From Azolla pinnata (taxonomy: Eukaryota; Streptophyta; Polypodiopsida; Salviniales; Salviniaceae), in the NCBI GenBank assembly GCA_037176905.1, contig JBBBWG010028224.1, positions 1 through 58,859 on the forward strand: DNA of 58,859 bases, written 5' to 3'. Both the position numbers and the translations under genes were made by a program. Below are positions 36,751 through 48,705 of this stretch, in pieces. Position 1 is the stretch's first letter. Every line of letters begins with the position of its first letter. The notes beneath the pieces are model-generated. The model was not told the origin of the DNA. It searched no databases and worked only from the letters and a program-made list of their open reading frames with translations.

Positions 36751-37531
36751 ACGACAAGAACAAACAGCGCGCAGAATACTGCGATCGAGGGAAACCGCTT
36801 CGTTCCAATGTCTGCCGTCTCAAACAGTTGTCTCTAAGGCCGTAATTGTGGGCATTCTGCACTGCTTCCGTTTCCGAGCAAATCGGAACAGCTATGGAGA
36901 CAACCACCAAAGCCTCCAACTCAACACAACATCCTAGAGGACTCTCCAGAATTGAGACCCCGAAACTAGCATTCCGAGCGATGGATTCAAAGTCAGCCCA
37001 GATGGGCACTAAGCTATATAGACAATGCAAGAGAATGGGAGCTGCGACAAGTAGGATGGGAATGGGAGGTGAGCTCGACCTCTACTCCGACTTTGTGAGA
37101 CCGACTCGAGCAGGGTGGGGGGTGAGTAAGCGGAAGCATCAATCGATTCCCGAATCAGGATTCGGGTGCAAAAGCAAATGGCGCCGACTTCGTGCATCTG
37201 TGGAGCCGAACAGACAAGGCACCGTGAGGTGTCAGAGTAAGTGGGGAGCCGTTGGCACAAGCAAGCCGCGAAGCTTACATCAGAGCGGTTTGGGGGGGTT
37301 TTCGGGCTTGGTTCTGGCGCCAGACGGAGCCTGCAAAACCGTCACCGACGACCATTTTCCCAGTATCAGAGATTTCCAGCATCGCCCATTTTCCCAATAT
37401 CAGAGGTTCCAGCATCGCCCATTTTCCCAGTATCAAAGATTTCCAGCATCTGGGGCACAGGCACAGCAGGCAAAACCCCCCCCCCCGCCCCCGCGGGGGA
37501 GTTTCTTGGTTTTATTGTCAGTTTCTACAAT
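36751..37531. other. intergenic / DUF760 3' flank, with a 33-bp triplication
   Basis: CCATTTTCCCAGTATCAGAG with a TTCCAGCATCGC tail starts at 37352, 37386 and 37419 (steps 34 and 33). A C-run and GC-rich hairpin-like stretch lies at 37478-37500. A 231-codon plus-strand open frame (36846-37541) is a mosaic of this repeat and unrelated sequence and I do not call it a gene. Confidence 0.5.
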
Positions 37532-38988
37532 TTACGTATAGTGGGAGACGATGTGGTAGCGCGTGTCGACGTACGATTCGACGTCCCAGAGGAAGCTGCC
37601 GAAGGCGACGGCCTCGAGGACGAGGCGGCGGAGGCCTGAGAAGCCCAGGCGCATGTGGTCGGGCCCGATGTCGGGCTTCCCGAACGCGGCCTCGGGCTTC
37701 CCGAACAGGGCCTCCGTGTGGCGCTCGATCACGCTCACGCTCTCGCGCGACCGCACGCGCGCGTACCTCTGCAGCGCGTCCGCGTCGAGCGCCATCACGT
37801 ACCGCCTCAGCCCGCTCCCCTTCTTCATCTGATCCCGATTCCGATCCCGATTCCGATTCTGCGTTCGATTCTGCGTTCGATTCCGCTCCTGGCTCTGGCT
37901 CCGGTTTTGGTTCTGAACCTGAATCTGGTTCCGATTCCGATTCCGATTCCGATCCTGGTTCTCCTGTTCCTCCTCAGCTGGCCTTCCGGCCGCCGCCGCT
38001 TCGGCCTTGCCCAAGCCGCCGCCGCCCCGTACCACTATCGAGGATGCCATGGCTGAGCTGCTTCCATCACCACCACCACCACCACCATCTCCTGCTCCTG
38101 CTGCTTCTGCTTCTGCTTCTGCTTCTGCTTCTGCTGCTTCCGATTCTGCTGCTTCTGCTTCTGCTTCCTCCGATTCTGCCGCTTCTGCTTCTGCTGCTTC
38201 CGATCCCGCCGCTTCTGCTTCTGCTGCTTCCGATTCCGCTGCTTCTGCTTCCGCTTCCTCCGATTCTGCTGCTTCTGCTTCTGCTGCTTCCGATTCCGCC
38301 GCTTCCGCTCCTCCGCTCCCGCTCCTCGCTGCGTTCGGCGCCACCGCCTTCTCGAGCTGGAAGCGCCGATCCACGCGGCGCAGGAAGTAGCCGTAGACGG
38401 CCGACGCCGCGTACACGCGGCCCACGCGGAGCTTGCTTATCTGCGCAGTCGCATCCTCGTCGATCGGTGCCCGTATTCCTCTATCGTCGTCTCCGTCTTC
38501 ATCACCGTCTCTGTCTTTGTCACCGTCTTCCTCGCCGTCTCTGTCTCCGTCGCTGCTTCTGTCTCTGCCTCTGCCTCTGCCTCTGTCTCTGCCTTTGCCT
38601 CCCAGTACGAGCGCGAGATGCTCCCGTATCAGCTCCAGCGCCTCCTCCGAATGCACCCCCTCCAGCTCCGCGTCCTGATCGCGCCACCGCCCGTCCACGC
38701 GCTCGCCCTCGGGCCACTCCGCCATCTGCGGCACCAGCGCGATCCCCACCTCCACAAACCTCTGCGATATCAGCGCGTACATGATGTCCTCGAGCGACCT
38801 CCGCCGCTCGCGATCCTTCAGCGCTGCGATCCGTCTGCCCATCGGAAAACCCATCGCATCGCGGATTAGGGTTTAGGGTTTAGGGTTTAGGGTTTAGGAT
38901 TTAGGGTTTAGGGTTTAGGGTTTAGGATTGAGGGTTTACCCTCCACCATCAGAATCCCCGCCCTAAAAACTTACGATGAAGGTGTGCA

Positions 38989-39040
<52 letters not shown>

Positions 39041-41600
39041 ATTTTGGTAAGCTCCTACCAAAAATTATAAACTACAACTACATTCTTCAACACGCTTACC
39101 ACCACTAGAAACTACAAATCGAACGCCTCGTTTTGAAAATTAACGCGCAATCGATCGATTCGCGCCCAATCAATCAATTGTGAGTTCAAACCACATCAAA
39201 TGAACCAACTGATTAGCGTCCCAATTACTTGATTTACACCCAATTAACGCATCGATTAGTTTATTAGATTCCAAAATGACTGGCTTTTTTTCGTCAATAA
39301 AATATAGTAAGGGAATCGATTAGGATCAACTAGTGGGAAGCGATTGGGAATACAATCAACACTAGCAGAATTAATTGGGTGTTAATTTAGTGGAAAATAA
39401 GATTGGGCGCTAATTTGTAATGTTTTATTTCAAAGTTGGTTGGCATTGAAATGTAATTTATAATTTTGTTACGCGTTTTTCTGGTAATCCTCCCTATACA
39501 TACACACATGCACTAGTGCACCCTTCATTTCAATCTGAAGGTACATCCCTGAAGTGCTTTTTTCTCTTTTCTGTTTGCTTTTTCTGCATAAGGAATTAAC
39601 AAAAGAACTGAATACAAATCATTCAGATGATCTCTAGCCTTGCTTTTCGAAACTCGGATGAAGATGTGGGTAACTATTCGTATCGCTATTCTCAGACCTC
39701 CAACTCCCCCTCCTAAATGAAGGTGAGCAGATTGAACTCTCCACCCTTTGATTCCACCTCCAAACTATACATCTGCAAATTGGATACAAATTTCCTAGTA
39801 TGTTGAAGAGCTGGTTGTACCAACTTCTTTTGCTTCACATCACCTGGATAGTTTTAGACAGCCATCTCCACCCTTGAGTTTGGTTACAAGCTTAGACCTC
39901 TAGAGCTTTTTCTTTTCAAGGCATGCGACGGTAACTCTGAGATAATTATCTCCAGTTCTGAGTTCTACAACAGCTCGAGAGCCTGTTTCGAGGCAGTGAG
40001 ATTTCGGAGAATTTGTATCCCCTCTTGAGTTCATTATTGCCTAGTAGACCTTTCCCCAGGCATAAAACGGCGATGAGTTTTCAACAGCTATTTCTGGGTT
40101 CAAGTTCATGACAGCACAAAACCCCTCGTATTTCAAGGCACAAAACCATAGACCCTAACACAACAGCAACACCACCAACAACAGCAACAAAGCAGGAAGA
40201 AGACGAAGGGAAGGAAAGGACATGCTTACTTGTAGAGGATGAGTTCATTTCCCAGCGTATTGGGCAGTTCCTGGTTCGCAGCAGCCTCTCGGGCTTCGGC
40301 TAGTGTCTCGAGCTGTTGCTCTGCTGCAGCTGGGACAAGGTATGGGTGGCTATGGAGGAGCTCAGCTAAGAACTGCCCACTAGGACTCTCGGGCAACAGA
40401 GGTGCGACTGGGCTCGTGCTCGCACTTGCTGCCATGTCCACTCTCAAAACAAGCTTCTGGCCACGGCTCGATACAATGGACAGATTGGACCCCAGCAACC
40501 TTTCCGAAAGTCGCAAACCCTGCAAGCACTGGGCATGATCAACACTCACCAAAGGATCGGAAAGAGCTTACATAAAAGAGCTATGGAATGCACTGATTGC
40601 ATCTGCATTTACAAGGGAATGTTATTCGAATGGATAAGATTTATATCTTTGTACCCACTCCATGTCTGTACCATTATGTAGCCTGGTTCGTTTCGTGCAC
40701 ACCAAGTGTATAAATCTGATATACAAGTGATGCGCCGAGTAAAACTAAAGATGCAAAACCCAGATAGCTTCTTCATGTACATCATGTACATCAGATGCGA
40801 TATACTATGGCCTTTCAAGCATATACAAGGTGCAATACTCTATGATCTTTCAAGCATATACAAGGTTCGATTCAACAGCTGTTCAAGTATATCTAATATG
40901 CAATTTTGGTATCATTCATACATACACGAGCGGCAATTGCATAGCCCTTCATCTAAGCAAAACAGATGATGCCGTTCAAGTATGTAATACAAATGATGCC
41001 ATTCAAGTATCTCTGAAGGTGCGATTGGACCGTTTTTCGAAAATATAGACTGTAAACATTTGGATACCTTTCAAGTACACATACAATGCAATTCAACAAC
41101 TTCTGAAGGCATAGAATACGCATTCTGAGAAGACCACGCATATGATGCAATTCAACAGCTTTTCACGTGTGTGCAACGTATAAATACGAAGCTATTCAAA
41201 CAGCTCTCTGAGTATAAACAGTATGCACTCTCATAGTTTTCGAGTGGACACATATGATACGATTCAACAACCTTCTCTAACGATAGCTGCAGATCGAAAA
41301 TGCAAATTTCTAACAATCTTCCAAAGCACGTACAATATATTTGATCCAGGATGTATCAGGCAGGCAGGCTATACAATAAGATGATGCAATTTCACAATAC
41401 CAAAGCATAGAAGTTGTGCAATTCAACAACGACCTTCCCTTACTTATGGAGTGTATAACATATGCTATCGGATTGCATACCTTTTGATACGGAGACTGGC
41501 TCTTGGGTATTGAGAAGTGGTGGTTTTGTCTGGTTAAATACTGTGGGCACCATGAAACTGATCCTAGAGATGCAGAGCTCAATCCCATGACAGCTTCCAT
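37532..41600 (-). CDS. DUF760 chloroplast protein (UV-B-induced At3g17800 family)
   Basis: Biochemical function is unknown; Arabidopsis relatives (At3g17800, At1g48450) are plastid-predicted and one is UV-B induced. Three exons: 41481-41600, 40230-40519 and 37532-38834, totalling 1,713 nt, 570 residues in frame. Residues 1 to about 75 look like a transit peptide. Conserved DUF760 blocks are LVPAAAEQQLE in exon 2, then RRRSLEDIMYALISQRFVE, LIREHLALVLG, AQISKLRVGRVYAASAVYG, VDRRFQLEK and, at the C-terminus, LRRYVMALDADALQRYA, IERHTEALFGKP and LVLEAVAFGSFLWDVES. Two low-complexity insertions interrupt these: Asp/Arg/Gly-rich 218-262, and 306-474 made of Glu-Ala, Gly-Ser and Asn-Arg/Gln runs. Relatives are about 420 residues. 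An upstream in-frame ATG (41633) exists, but three acceptor-like AGs lie between it and 41600. Confidence 0.93.
38865..38937. repeat. telomere-like TTTAGGG array in DUF760 intron 2
   Basis: About ten TTTAGGG units with TTTAGGA and TTGAGGG variants. In the gene's sense direction it reads CCCTAAA and ends about 30 nt upstream of the exon 3 acceptor (AG at 38836-38835). Confidence 0.95.
38990..39041. repeat. CA run followed by TA run
   Basis: About 16 CA and 8 TA dinucleotides in DUF760 intron 2. The rest of this intron (39042-40229) is ordinary AT-rich sequence with no feature recognised. Confidence 0.85.
40815..41300. repeat. degenerate array in DUF760 intron 1
   Basis: Roughly ten diverged copies of a 35-50-bp motif: (T/C)TTTCAAGTATATACAA-TATGCAATTCAACA. 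Clear cores lie at about 40817, 40851, 40887, 40977, 41000, 41068, 41136 and 41255. Confidence 0.65.
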
Positions 41601-42190
41601 TCTGTAATCCCTCTGCACTGTTCCATGAAACACAGAAACATTAACAAGAGGAGTAAACGATCAACACGCACATACGTTCATCTTTAAATCTTCCATAGCC
41701 GTAAAAAAAGCCTTTCTTCCTCTTCCTTATCACCTACCAAGCCTTCTTCCCAACAACTCAATCAGAAAAAGTCGAACCCTAATTTTCTTAGCTTCAGAAA
41801 CCCCTAACCATCATCGAGCTCCATGCACATTAGCAACACACAGAAACCCAATCAGCAGAACCCAAATTTGTCATCCTTAAACGTTTGCAAAGGAAAAAAC
41901 CCCTAATTCATACATCTGGAGCACAACGGCCCGAATTCCATATACCTCATAATGGGACTCCGGATCCTACCACAGAAACCACAACGCATTGCACTCTCAT
42001 TTCGTCCAAAAAACGAAACCCTAATCTCTTGCAGCAGAACAAGCAACCCCACCCAATTTCGATACACTCCAACAAGCAAGGGAGGAAAAAGAAAACAAAG
42101 ATTACTCTCCTCCGCAAGGAAGGAGGGCCAGTTAGGCAGACAGATGCAGAGATGAACCGAATTGAGAAGGACCCAGATCTCTAAACTTAC

Positions 42191-43586
42191 AGAAATTTGA
42201 GAGCTAGGGAGGGGAAAATACAGACCTAAGGCAGAGAGGATAGAATGGATGGATGGATGGATGTTCTCTTCTTCCGCTGTGGCTGATGCCTGTGAGACTC
42301 GCAGAGAGTCTCCTAAAACTCTGGGCTCTGTGCGAGAGAGGAATATTCCTCTTCTTGATGCCCTAAATCCTTGATGCCAGCCATGGAAACCTTCAGAGCT
42401 CTGATGATTAGAGAGAGAGGGAGAGGCAATCTTCATCTCTTTGTTTCTTTGCCTGATGCCAAATGCCGTCCATGTCCCTGATTCCGGAGCTCTTCCGGAG
42501 CTTCGATCGCAGAATGATTGCAGACCATTCGTAGACCATTTCGATGCATGCAATGCAAAACACAACAAATGCCAAACAGAACCCACACATTTGCGACTTT
42601 GACAACGAAATCTGGCATTTTTTTCGTTCGACATTGGGGCACAGATCATCATCAAGGTCAACAATCCCAAATGTTTTCACTGATCGAACCGATGATTTCT
42701 TACCAACTTTGCATGAATCGCTGTAATTGGAGGCGTTCCAATTACACAGCATTCACCAGCTTCCGATAGCAGATCACCACCATCCCAACTGTCGGCATCC
42801 AAAATCATGCTCATCATTCAAAAGACTTTATTTGCAAACCTCCAATGATCCCCTATGTATCACTATTTACCAAAATTTGGTCATAAATTCATAGCGAAAA
42901 CTATAACAGATTGGATGATCCAGATAGCTTGCCAAAAGAAATAAGCACAAGGTAGATGGTGGATATTTTGCCATTCAAGTTTCTCACCAGCTTTCTCCCA
43001 ACCAAAATACCTGCTATGAATACGGCCAAACCATCAAAACATTACAACAGTATATATATATATATATATATATATATAACAATCGACAAACAGTGAGAAC
43101 CAGATAATGTATCAACAGCCCTTTCACCAACCACCTTCAATATACAACCATCTAAAAGCATTCAGAGCCAAATGGATAGATATACCATTAACAAGTATGT
43201 CAAGAGTCATCAATTCAGACAGTCCCACCTGTTAAATTTATCATTTTAGGCAGAGTCCAGAAGTATATCCAAATTGCAAAACAGCTTTTAACTAGAATGA
43301 ACCCATATAATCATTACATCCTTAGCCATTCGGTTTCATCCACTGAATGTAAGATTTGAATAGTTTGGCCATAACATCACTTTATCTTTTTCGTCGAAGA
43401 TCTCGACTACCATTCCATTGAATCGTCTTATCTTCACCATCGAACACATGCCAATATTCAACCAAACCTTTATCTGCCATTAGTACAACTTCCTCGATAC
43501 TTCCCATAGATCAATAATTAGAAATGGCTGCTACCGAATGCTCTCCTTGGTTCTCGTAAATAAATGTGTACACAACCTAATATCCT
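42191..43586 (-). other. probable DUF760 5' leader, then intergenic DNA to CLP1
   Basis: On the minus strand TTTCT followed by GTAAGTTTAG gives a textbook donor at 42190. This fits a 5' UTR exon for the DUF760 gene, spliced to just before its ATG at 41600. A GGAT/ATCC run is at 42247-42264. A TA run of about 14 units lies at 43051-43079. A 255-codon minus frame (41903-42670) spans this donor and has no family resemblance; I treat it as leader sequence. Confidence 0.4.
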
Positions 43587-46500
43587 CTACTCCACCCATA
43601 ACAACGACCCTGCTATGAGAAGGTTATTTGGCAAAGGACCCGGACAAGGTGCTACATAAGACAGCCTCTTCCTGCATTTGAAGAGCATACTGAAGTAAAT
43701 CCCAAAGAAAAAAAATGCAACCCACTCAAGCTCAAATACCAGAAGTTCACTATACATTTACTTACCGGGCAATATCGACTTCTGTGACATAGATAAACCC
43801 TGCTACGTTGCTACATACCATAACACAATCACACGTTGAAAAAAGAGACATTCATATCATTCAATATATATGGTAAAGGCATTACACTTTAGACAAACTG
43901 CTGTGTTACCTTGTAAGCAATTGATCTGGCTCCTTGGCATATGAAACAGCTAGCACAGCATGCAAGAGATCGTGACTGATGGTAGCTGGGACAACTCGGG
44001 TAGGATCCGCAGTCGGTTCCGCACCAATCGGGAGCGCAGATCGAGGTGCCTGAGGCCCACCTCCGATCCTAAAGATTTGCAACTCACTAAAGCTAGCTGA
44101 AGCCGCGTGTGGAGAAAGATCGTTTGATAACCCATAGAAATACTCCTGTACAATATTCAAATTTTGGAAATTTCAGGAGAGCCCCACACAAAGTAGAAGA
44201 AGCCAATGATTGGGGCTCTAACACATCTTCTCCATTATACTCCACACACACCGGGCCAAATCCTCAAAAAAGGAAAGAAAAGGATAAATTTGACCATACA
44301 ATCAGTCATGTACATGCAATTGAGAAAAAAGGATGCTTTCAGCACTAAACTTGCATAAGGTGCACAAATACTATAAGCATTTACCAAAAATAAACAGAAA
44401 CTCCTAGCAAATGTCAGAAATTTCCACTTCATCGAAAATGCCCGAGCTCACCCTTGTTTTGACATTCCTCATTCGTTGCCTGAACTTTGAGCTACGAGCA
44501 ACGACACCACCAGACTTGTGAAGTTTGACTATATCCACATTTGGCTTCCCCTTGAATTTGTCCCGAAGCATACTGTAAAGTTTCTCCTACAATAGCAAAA
44601 AGAAAAGTGGTAAGAAAATTTTTCCTTCAAAGAGCTTGGTATAGTGCCATACAGCCAAACACCCAAGTTTGATTTTACAAATATGTAAAACCTCCTGTAG
44701 ATTAGACAGCTCACCTGCCCAAGAACTAGGATCACATCTGCATTGAAGCTCTCAATACCATGCAACAGTAGCTGTCATATTTTAGTAAACACAAAATCAT
44801 TCAACATCAACCGTGTAAGCTTTGCAAGAGACCAAAACGTGGGGGAAATATACCTCAAATCCTACACCTTCAACCCATCCCATTGTATTGATCACCATTC
44901 CGGCGGACCGTGCCTCCGAGTTTCCTGAGAATTGTACCTCCACTGTGCGAGCAAGTTCCTTGACTAGGGCTTTATAAGAATCCGTGTTTGAACTGTGCAA
45001 ATAAGGCATGGAAGACATGGTGAACACAACATAAGTCTAAAAACTCTATATGTGATTAATCATTTAAATACCTTGGATTTGTATGTCCATAGAAATAAAC
45101 GAGTGGAACTTCTAATTGAATGCCTTCGACAGGATCAATAGGAATTTCAATGGGAGTGGCTGCCAATGTCCCAGGAATGGTCATAGACCCTTGGCCAATA
45201 TCGAGTTCTACAAAAGTAGGCTTCCAGCCTTGTCTAGCTGCCCATCCTAAAAGCATCCATGCAAGACTACTCTTTCCAGAATCACTGGGTCCTACTACGA
45301 TAACACGAGGTCCCTGTGCAATAAAAAAAACAGCCCTCAGAAAGGTGTTTTCCAATTGCGAAAATGTGTTTGGTAAAACTATATTGCACAATCATCATTT
45401 CAATTATTTCTGTCAAATCTTCTGCAAAAACGTACCTGTGACTGCGCTAAAGCTTCGGTCTTCTTTGCCGGTGGTAGAGATGTTGAAGCAAGGGATGTAG
45501 CAGCCTCCCGAGCACGAGCTCGTCTACGCTCTAATATTGCATGCACATTCACATAGCTCACCATTGGTGTCTGCAATGCTCAATGTCATCAAGCCCACAG
45601 AGCAGGCCTGTGTTGTAAACATGGAAGCCTTATCAAACGAAACCAAAATACAAATAAAACACTCCGAAGATATGAATTGCATTGACTACGGAGTAGATCC
45701 AATCAGCTATAGAAACTTGAGGATGAAAAATGGATGATATTTCTCGTTCCTGGTGTTCATTTAGTCTCAGTCATCAATGGGCATACAAATCACACTGCTA
45801 ATTTTGCAACACAATTAGGCAATCCTTAATAGAAAGTTTATATGCATAGTCGAGGACCACCATAAAATTACCCATACACCATTAGCGTAGCATTTCAAGC
45901 ATCAACCTCTCACCCATATTCCATAATCATGAAAGGAATGGGCAGTTGGCTGGCTAAAAAGACTTCACAATCAAATTGTGACCGAATGGAGAACTTGGAA
46001 TGTGATTATAATACTCAACATTACTGAACTTCGATTAAATTTCTTTGGCCAAACTACATTCTCCTTATTTGGAGCTAGTTTGAGTGAATCCCTTACAATC
46101 ACCAAAGACATTCGACCCTGTATTTGATGTTCGACTTCTTGTGATTCTTAACTGACTGTAAATATCAATAACTGTATAAATATCACATACCTAATAATGG
46201 AACACAATCAGAGACGCAAACAAAAATGATTGAAATTCAAACCCACTGTTGAATACACTAGTGCATGGTTTACATTTCTTTGCAAGGGTTTAGGATAAAT
46301 ATATTATCTTAGAAAAAATGCAAAGAGCACGTCTTTTCCTAGGTAATCTATTACCTCGTCTGCTACATAAGCTTCTGCTGTCCCCTCTATTTCAATCGTT
46401 GCTCCATCCCATGTAAAAATCTACAATAATACAAAATTACATTGATAGTACTTACACATAAAAGCCAAAATTCCTGCTTGAAAACATTGATCAACACGCA

Positions 46501-47607
46501 TCCTTGTTTTATCAGACTTACTTGATTCCATACACTTCATAGTGGCACGCACTTACATTGAATATGAACTCGTAGCTTGTGACTCAGATATGTCAATAAC
46601 CACCAGACATGCCGGCCAACTACTAACTCTTCTTTAGTAGCCCACACAAACCCACTCTTTCATTTCAACAAGGCTATGTGCAATTTTGCCACTATGAGGA
46701 GAATAATGATTATTTTTCGTAAAAGGATTTCAGAATCTTGTTTAAAATTGCTTACCTCTTCAATGATTATTGTTTAACAGTGTGAGGATTTTAAAGCATC
46801 ACCTCATTTGAAAGCTCCATTTTTGGAGGGAAACTTCAAAGCGGTACAATTTTAAAGCTTTGACACTTCAGTTTAGGTTTCGACGCATCTTTTGATCTAG
46901 ATAGAGTTCCGAGTAAGAGTCTGGGAGGGTGCTAAGCAAAACTTTATTGCCATGATCTTTTAGTGCGCACAAACTGAAGTTCTTTAGGGGCTTCAAAATC
47001 TCGTTTTGTTTAGGGTTGTAAAGAAAAGCTTCGCACCATCTCAAATTAAGGGTTATAAAACATCCTTCTGTTTAAGGTGTGAGAGCAGTCTTGAATTTTC
47101 TGCATTCGCATCAGCATATTGACTGAGTTCCGTCCCAAAAGATCCTTTTCTTTATGCACTTGGAGCAGGACTTTGGCTCATCGTTCGACTTCCATGGGTT
47201 TTGGAAGCAGCATTTGTCTGGGAGGGATTCGATCAGCATCGAGATACACGGTTTCGGGAAGGAGCATTTCATATGCAGGGTTTGCAAGCACGATTCTAAT
47301 AGCAAAGAGGGGGCGGGGAGAGGGTGAAACAACGGAACGAACGATGACTTACTGCCAATTTGAGGCCAGGGGTGAAGGTGAGCTTGAACTGGGGGGGGAG
47401 CTCCGTACCGAAGATCTCCGCATTCCCTTCCACGAGCTGAAGGCGAATGGACGACTCCCATCCAACCTCGACGCGGAGCTCGCTCTCACGCTGAAGAGCA
47501 TAGCGGGAGGCAGAGGCAGAAGCAGAAGCCGAAGCAGAGGCAGAAGCAGAGGCAGAGGCAGAGGGAAGGGGAGCGGGAGCGGGAGCAGAGGCAGCGGCAG
47601 AAGCCAT
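43587..47607 (-). CDS. CLP1: CLP1 polyribonucleotide 5'-hydroxyl-kinase / cleavage factor II subunit
   Basis: Nuclear P-loop protein of the pre-mRNA 3'-end cleavage complex (plant CLPS3/CLP1, with PCFS4). Ten exons on the minus strand: 47353-47607, 46355-46420, 45436-45570, 45072-45313, 44854-44992, 44715-44771, 44452-44586, 43910-44145, 43766-43810 and 43587-43671. Sum 1,395 nt, 464 residues, frame intact. The N-terminal domain has ESELRVEVGWE and EIFGTELPP. The Walker A motif is GPSDSGKSS (160-168), followed by ELDIGQGSMTIPGT and INTMGWVEGVGFE in the kinase domain. The C-terminal domain has QIFRIGGGPQAP, AVLAVSYAKEPDQ and GFIYVTEVDIAR. It ends in IAGSLLWVE. All blocks align with Arabidopsis CLPS3. 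The leader 1-34 is Ala/Pro-rich and holds a Ser-Ala dipeptide run (16-34) made by a GGCAGA/AGCAGA-type repeat. Intron 1 (46421-47352) shows no tandem array. Confidence 0.97.
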
Positions 47608-48705
47608 GGGCAGAGAGAGGCGTCTGAGGAATCGGAGGTTTCTAGGGTTAGGCCATGGCGTCCTTGGAGAGGATTCTGGAAATTACAGAAATGCCCTTCC
47701 CTGCAACACTTCTTCTTCTTCTTCTTCTTCTTCTTCTCCTTCTTCTTCTTCTTCTTCTTCTTCTTCTTCTTCTACTTCTTCCTGTTTGTGTTTGGAAACT
47801 TATGGTAAATTACAGACATGCCCCTCCCTGCACTTCTTCTTCTTCTTTCTGTTCCTTTCCTCTTCAGTTTTCTTCTTCCATAAAAGCTTTACCCTATCAT
47901 CAAAGTTGCTGCAAAGTCTGAAGCCAAGAGTCTGTAGTAGATACACAGAGAGGGAGAGAGAGAGAGAGAGAGAGAGAGATTGATCTCATTCCGATTTACG
48001 GATCGGTGTTTCTCTGCCCTCCCGATTCAGATCGCACGAGACTCGCCGTTTCGCTTCCCCGTCTCGGCTCCATACGCCCGAGCCGGCTCTTTGCTGCTGT
48101 ATTGTCGGCAGGCCAAGCAGCGTGTACAGAACTTGGGACGCGCCGAACAGAAGGAAAGAAAGGCTGTAATCATCGGGAGAGGGAAGTGTGTATTTGGGCC
48201 GAGTGGAGCAGAGGACAATGTTGCGTGAATACCGAACGCAAGAATGGAGCGTGAACCCGCGACCTTAGGCTAAGGTCTTCGCTAGCCACTAAGCTCACAC
48301 TATCAAAACAACTTGCGACAGCAACGATCGTTGTAACAAGTTGTCGGAGCCACCACATGGCAATCGTCTGTGATAGCCACACGACGAGCATGCAGGACAC
48401 GTAGATAGGTATAAATACAAAGCCGTATTCGATACCGAACTCTTCCGGTTCAACAACGCGGGTCTTTGGTGCTCTCGTGCTCCGAGCTTTCGGGGTGATT
48501 AAATACAAACATCGTCGCGGTGTTCCTTGTCTCGTTAATTTCCTCGCTCAGATTCTCTTCTTCCGAGTCGATCCTCATCGATGAGCCTCTCAGCTCACTG
48601 ACATTAGCTGCATGTTTTGCTGTTCCCAGAGTAATAACTATAGGTTTTTCCGGTTCTGTGTTGTCTTAACACAACGTATTTTGGATGTAGCACATGGTCA
48701 GTCGC
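47608..48705. other. CLP1-NDUFB10 divergent intergenic region with CTT and AG runs
   Basis: CTT triplet run at about 47708-47778 and a second at about 47834-47850; AG dinucleotide run at 47949-47979. In the CLP1 sense direction the CTT run is GAA. A G/C-richer block at about 48000-48230 and a tRNA-like segment (listed separately) follow. No coding sequence was recognised. Confidence 0.5.
48236..48300 (-). mobile_element. possible tRNA-derived SINE head
   Basis: In minus orientation the segment reads GAGCTTAGTGGCTAGCGAAG, close to a pol III A box, then about 20 nt later GGGTTCACGCTCC, close to a B box (GGTTCRANNCC). This spacing matches the tRNA-like head of plant SINEs. No poly-A tail or target-site duplication was confirmed, and there is no complete cloverleaf, so the call is tentative. 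Confidence 0.3.

Noticed and set aside
36846..37541. 231-codon plus-strand frame
   Set aside because: Mosaic of a 33-bp triplication and GC-rich sequence with no family similarity; it lies in the 3' flank of the minus-strand DUF760 gene.
37252..38784. 510-codon plus-strand frame opposite DUF760
   Set aside because: Antisense shadow of the DUF760 repeats; composition is Arg/Pro/Leu runs, whereas the minus strand has clear conserved motifs.
41903..42670. 255-codon minus-strand frame
   Set aside because: No recognisable domain; it contains a strong donor at 42190 that better fits a DUF760 5' UTR exon.
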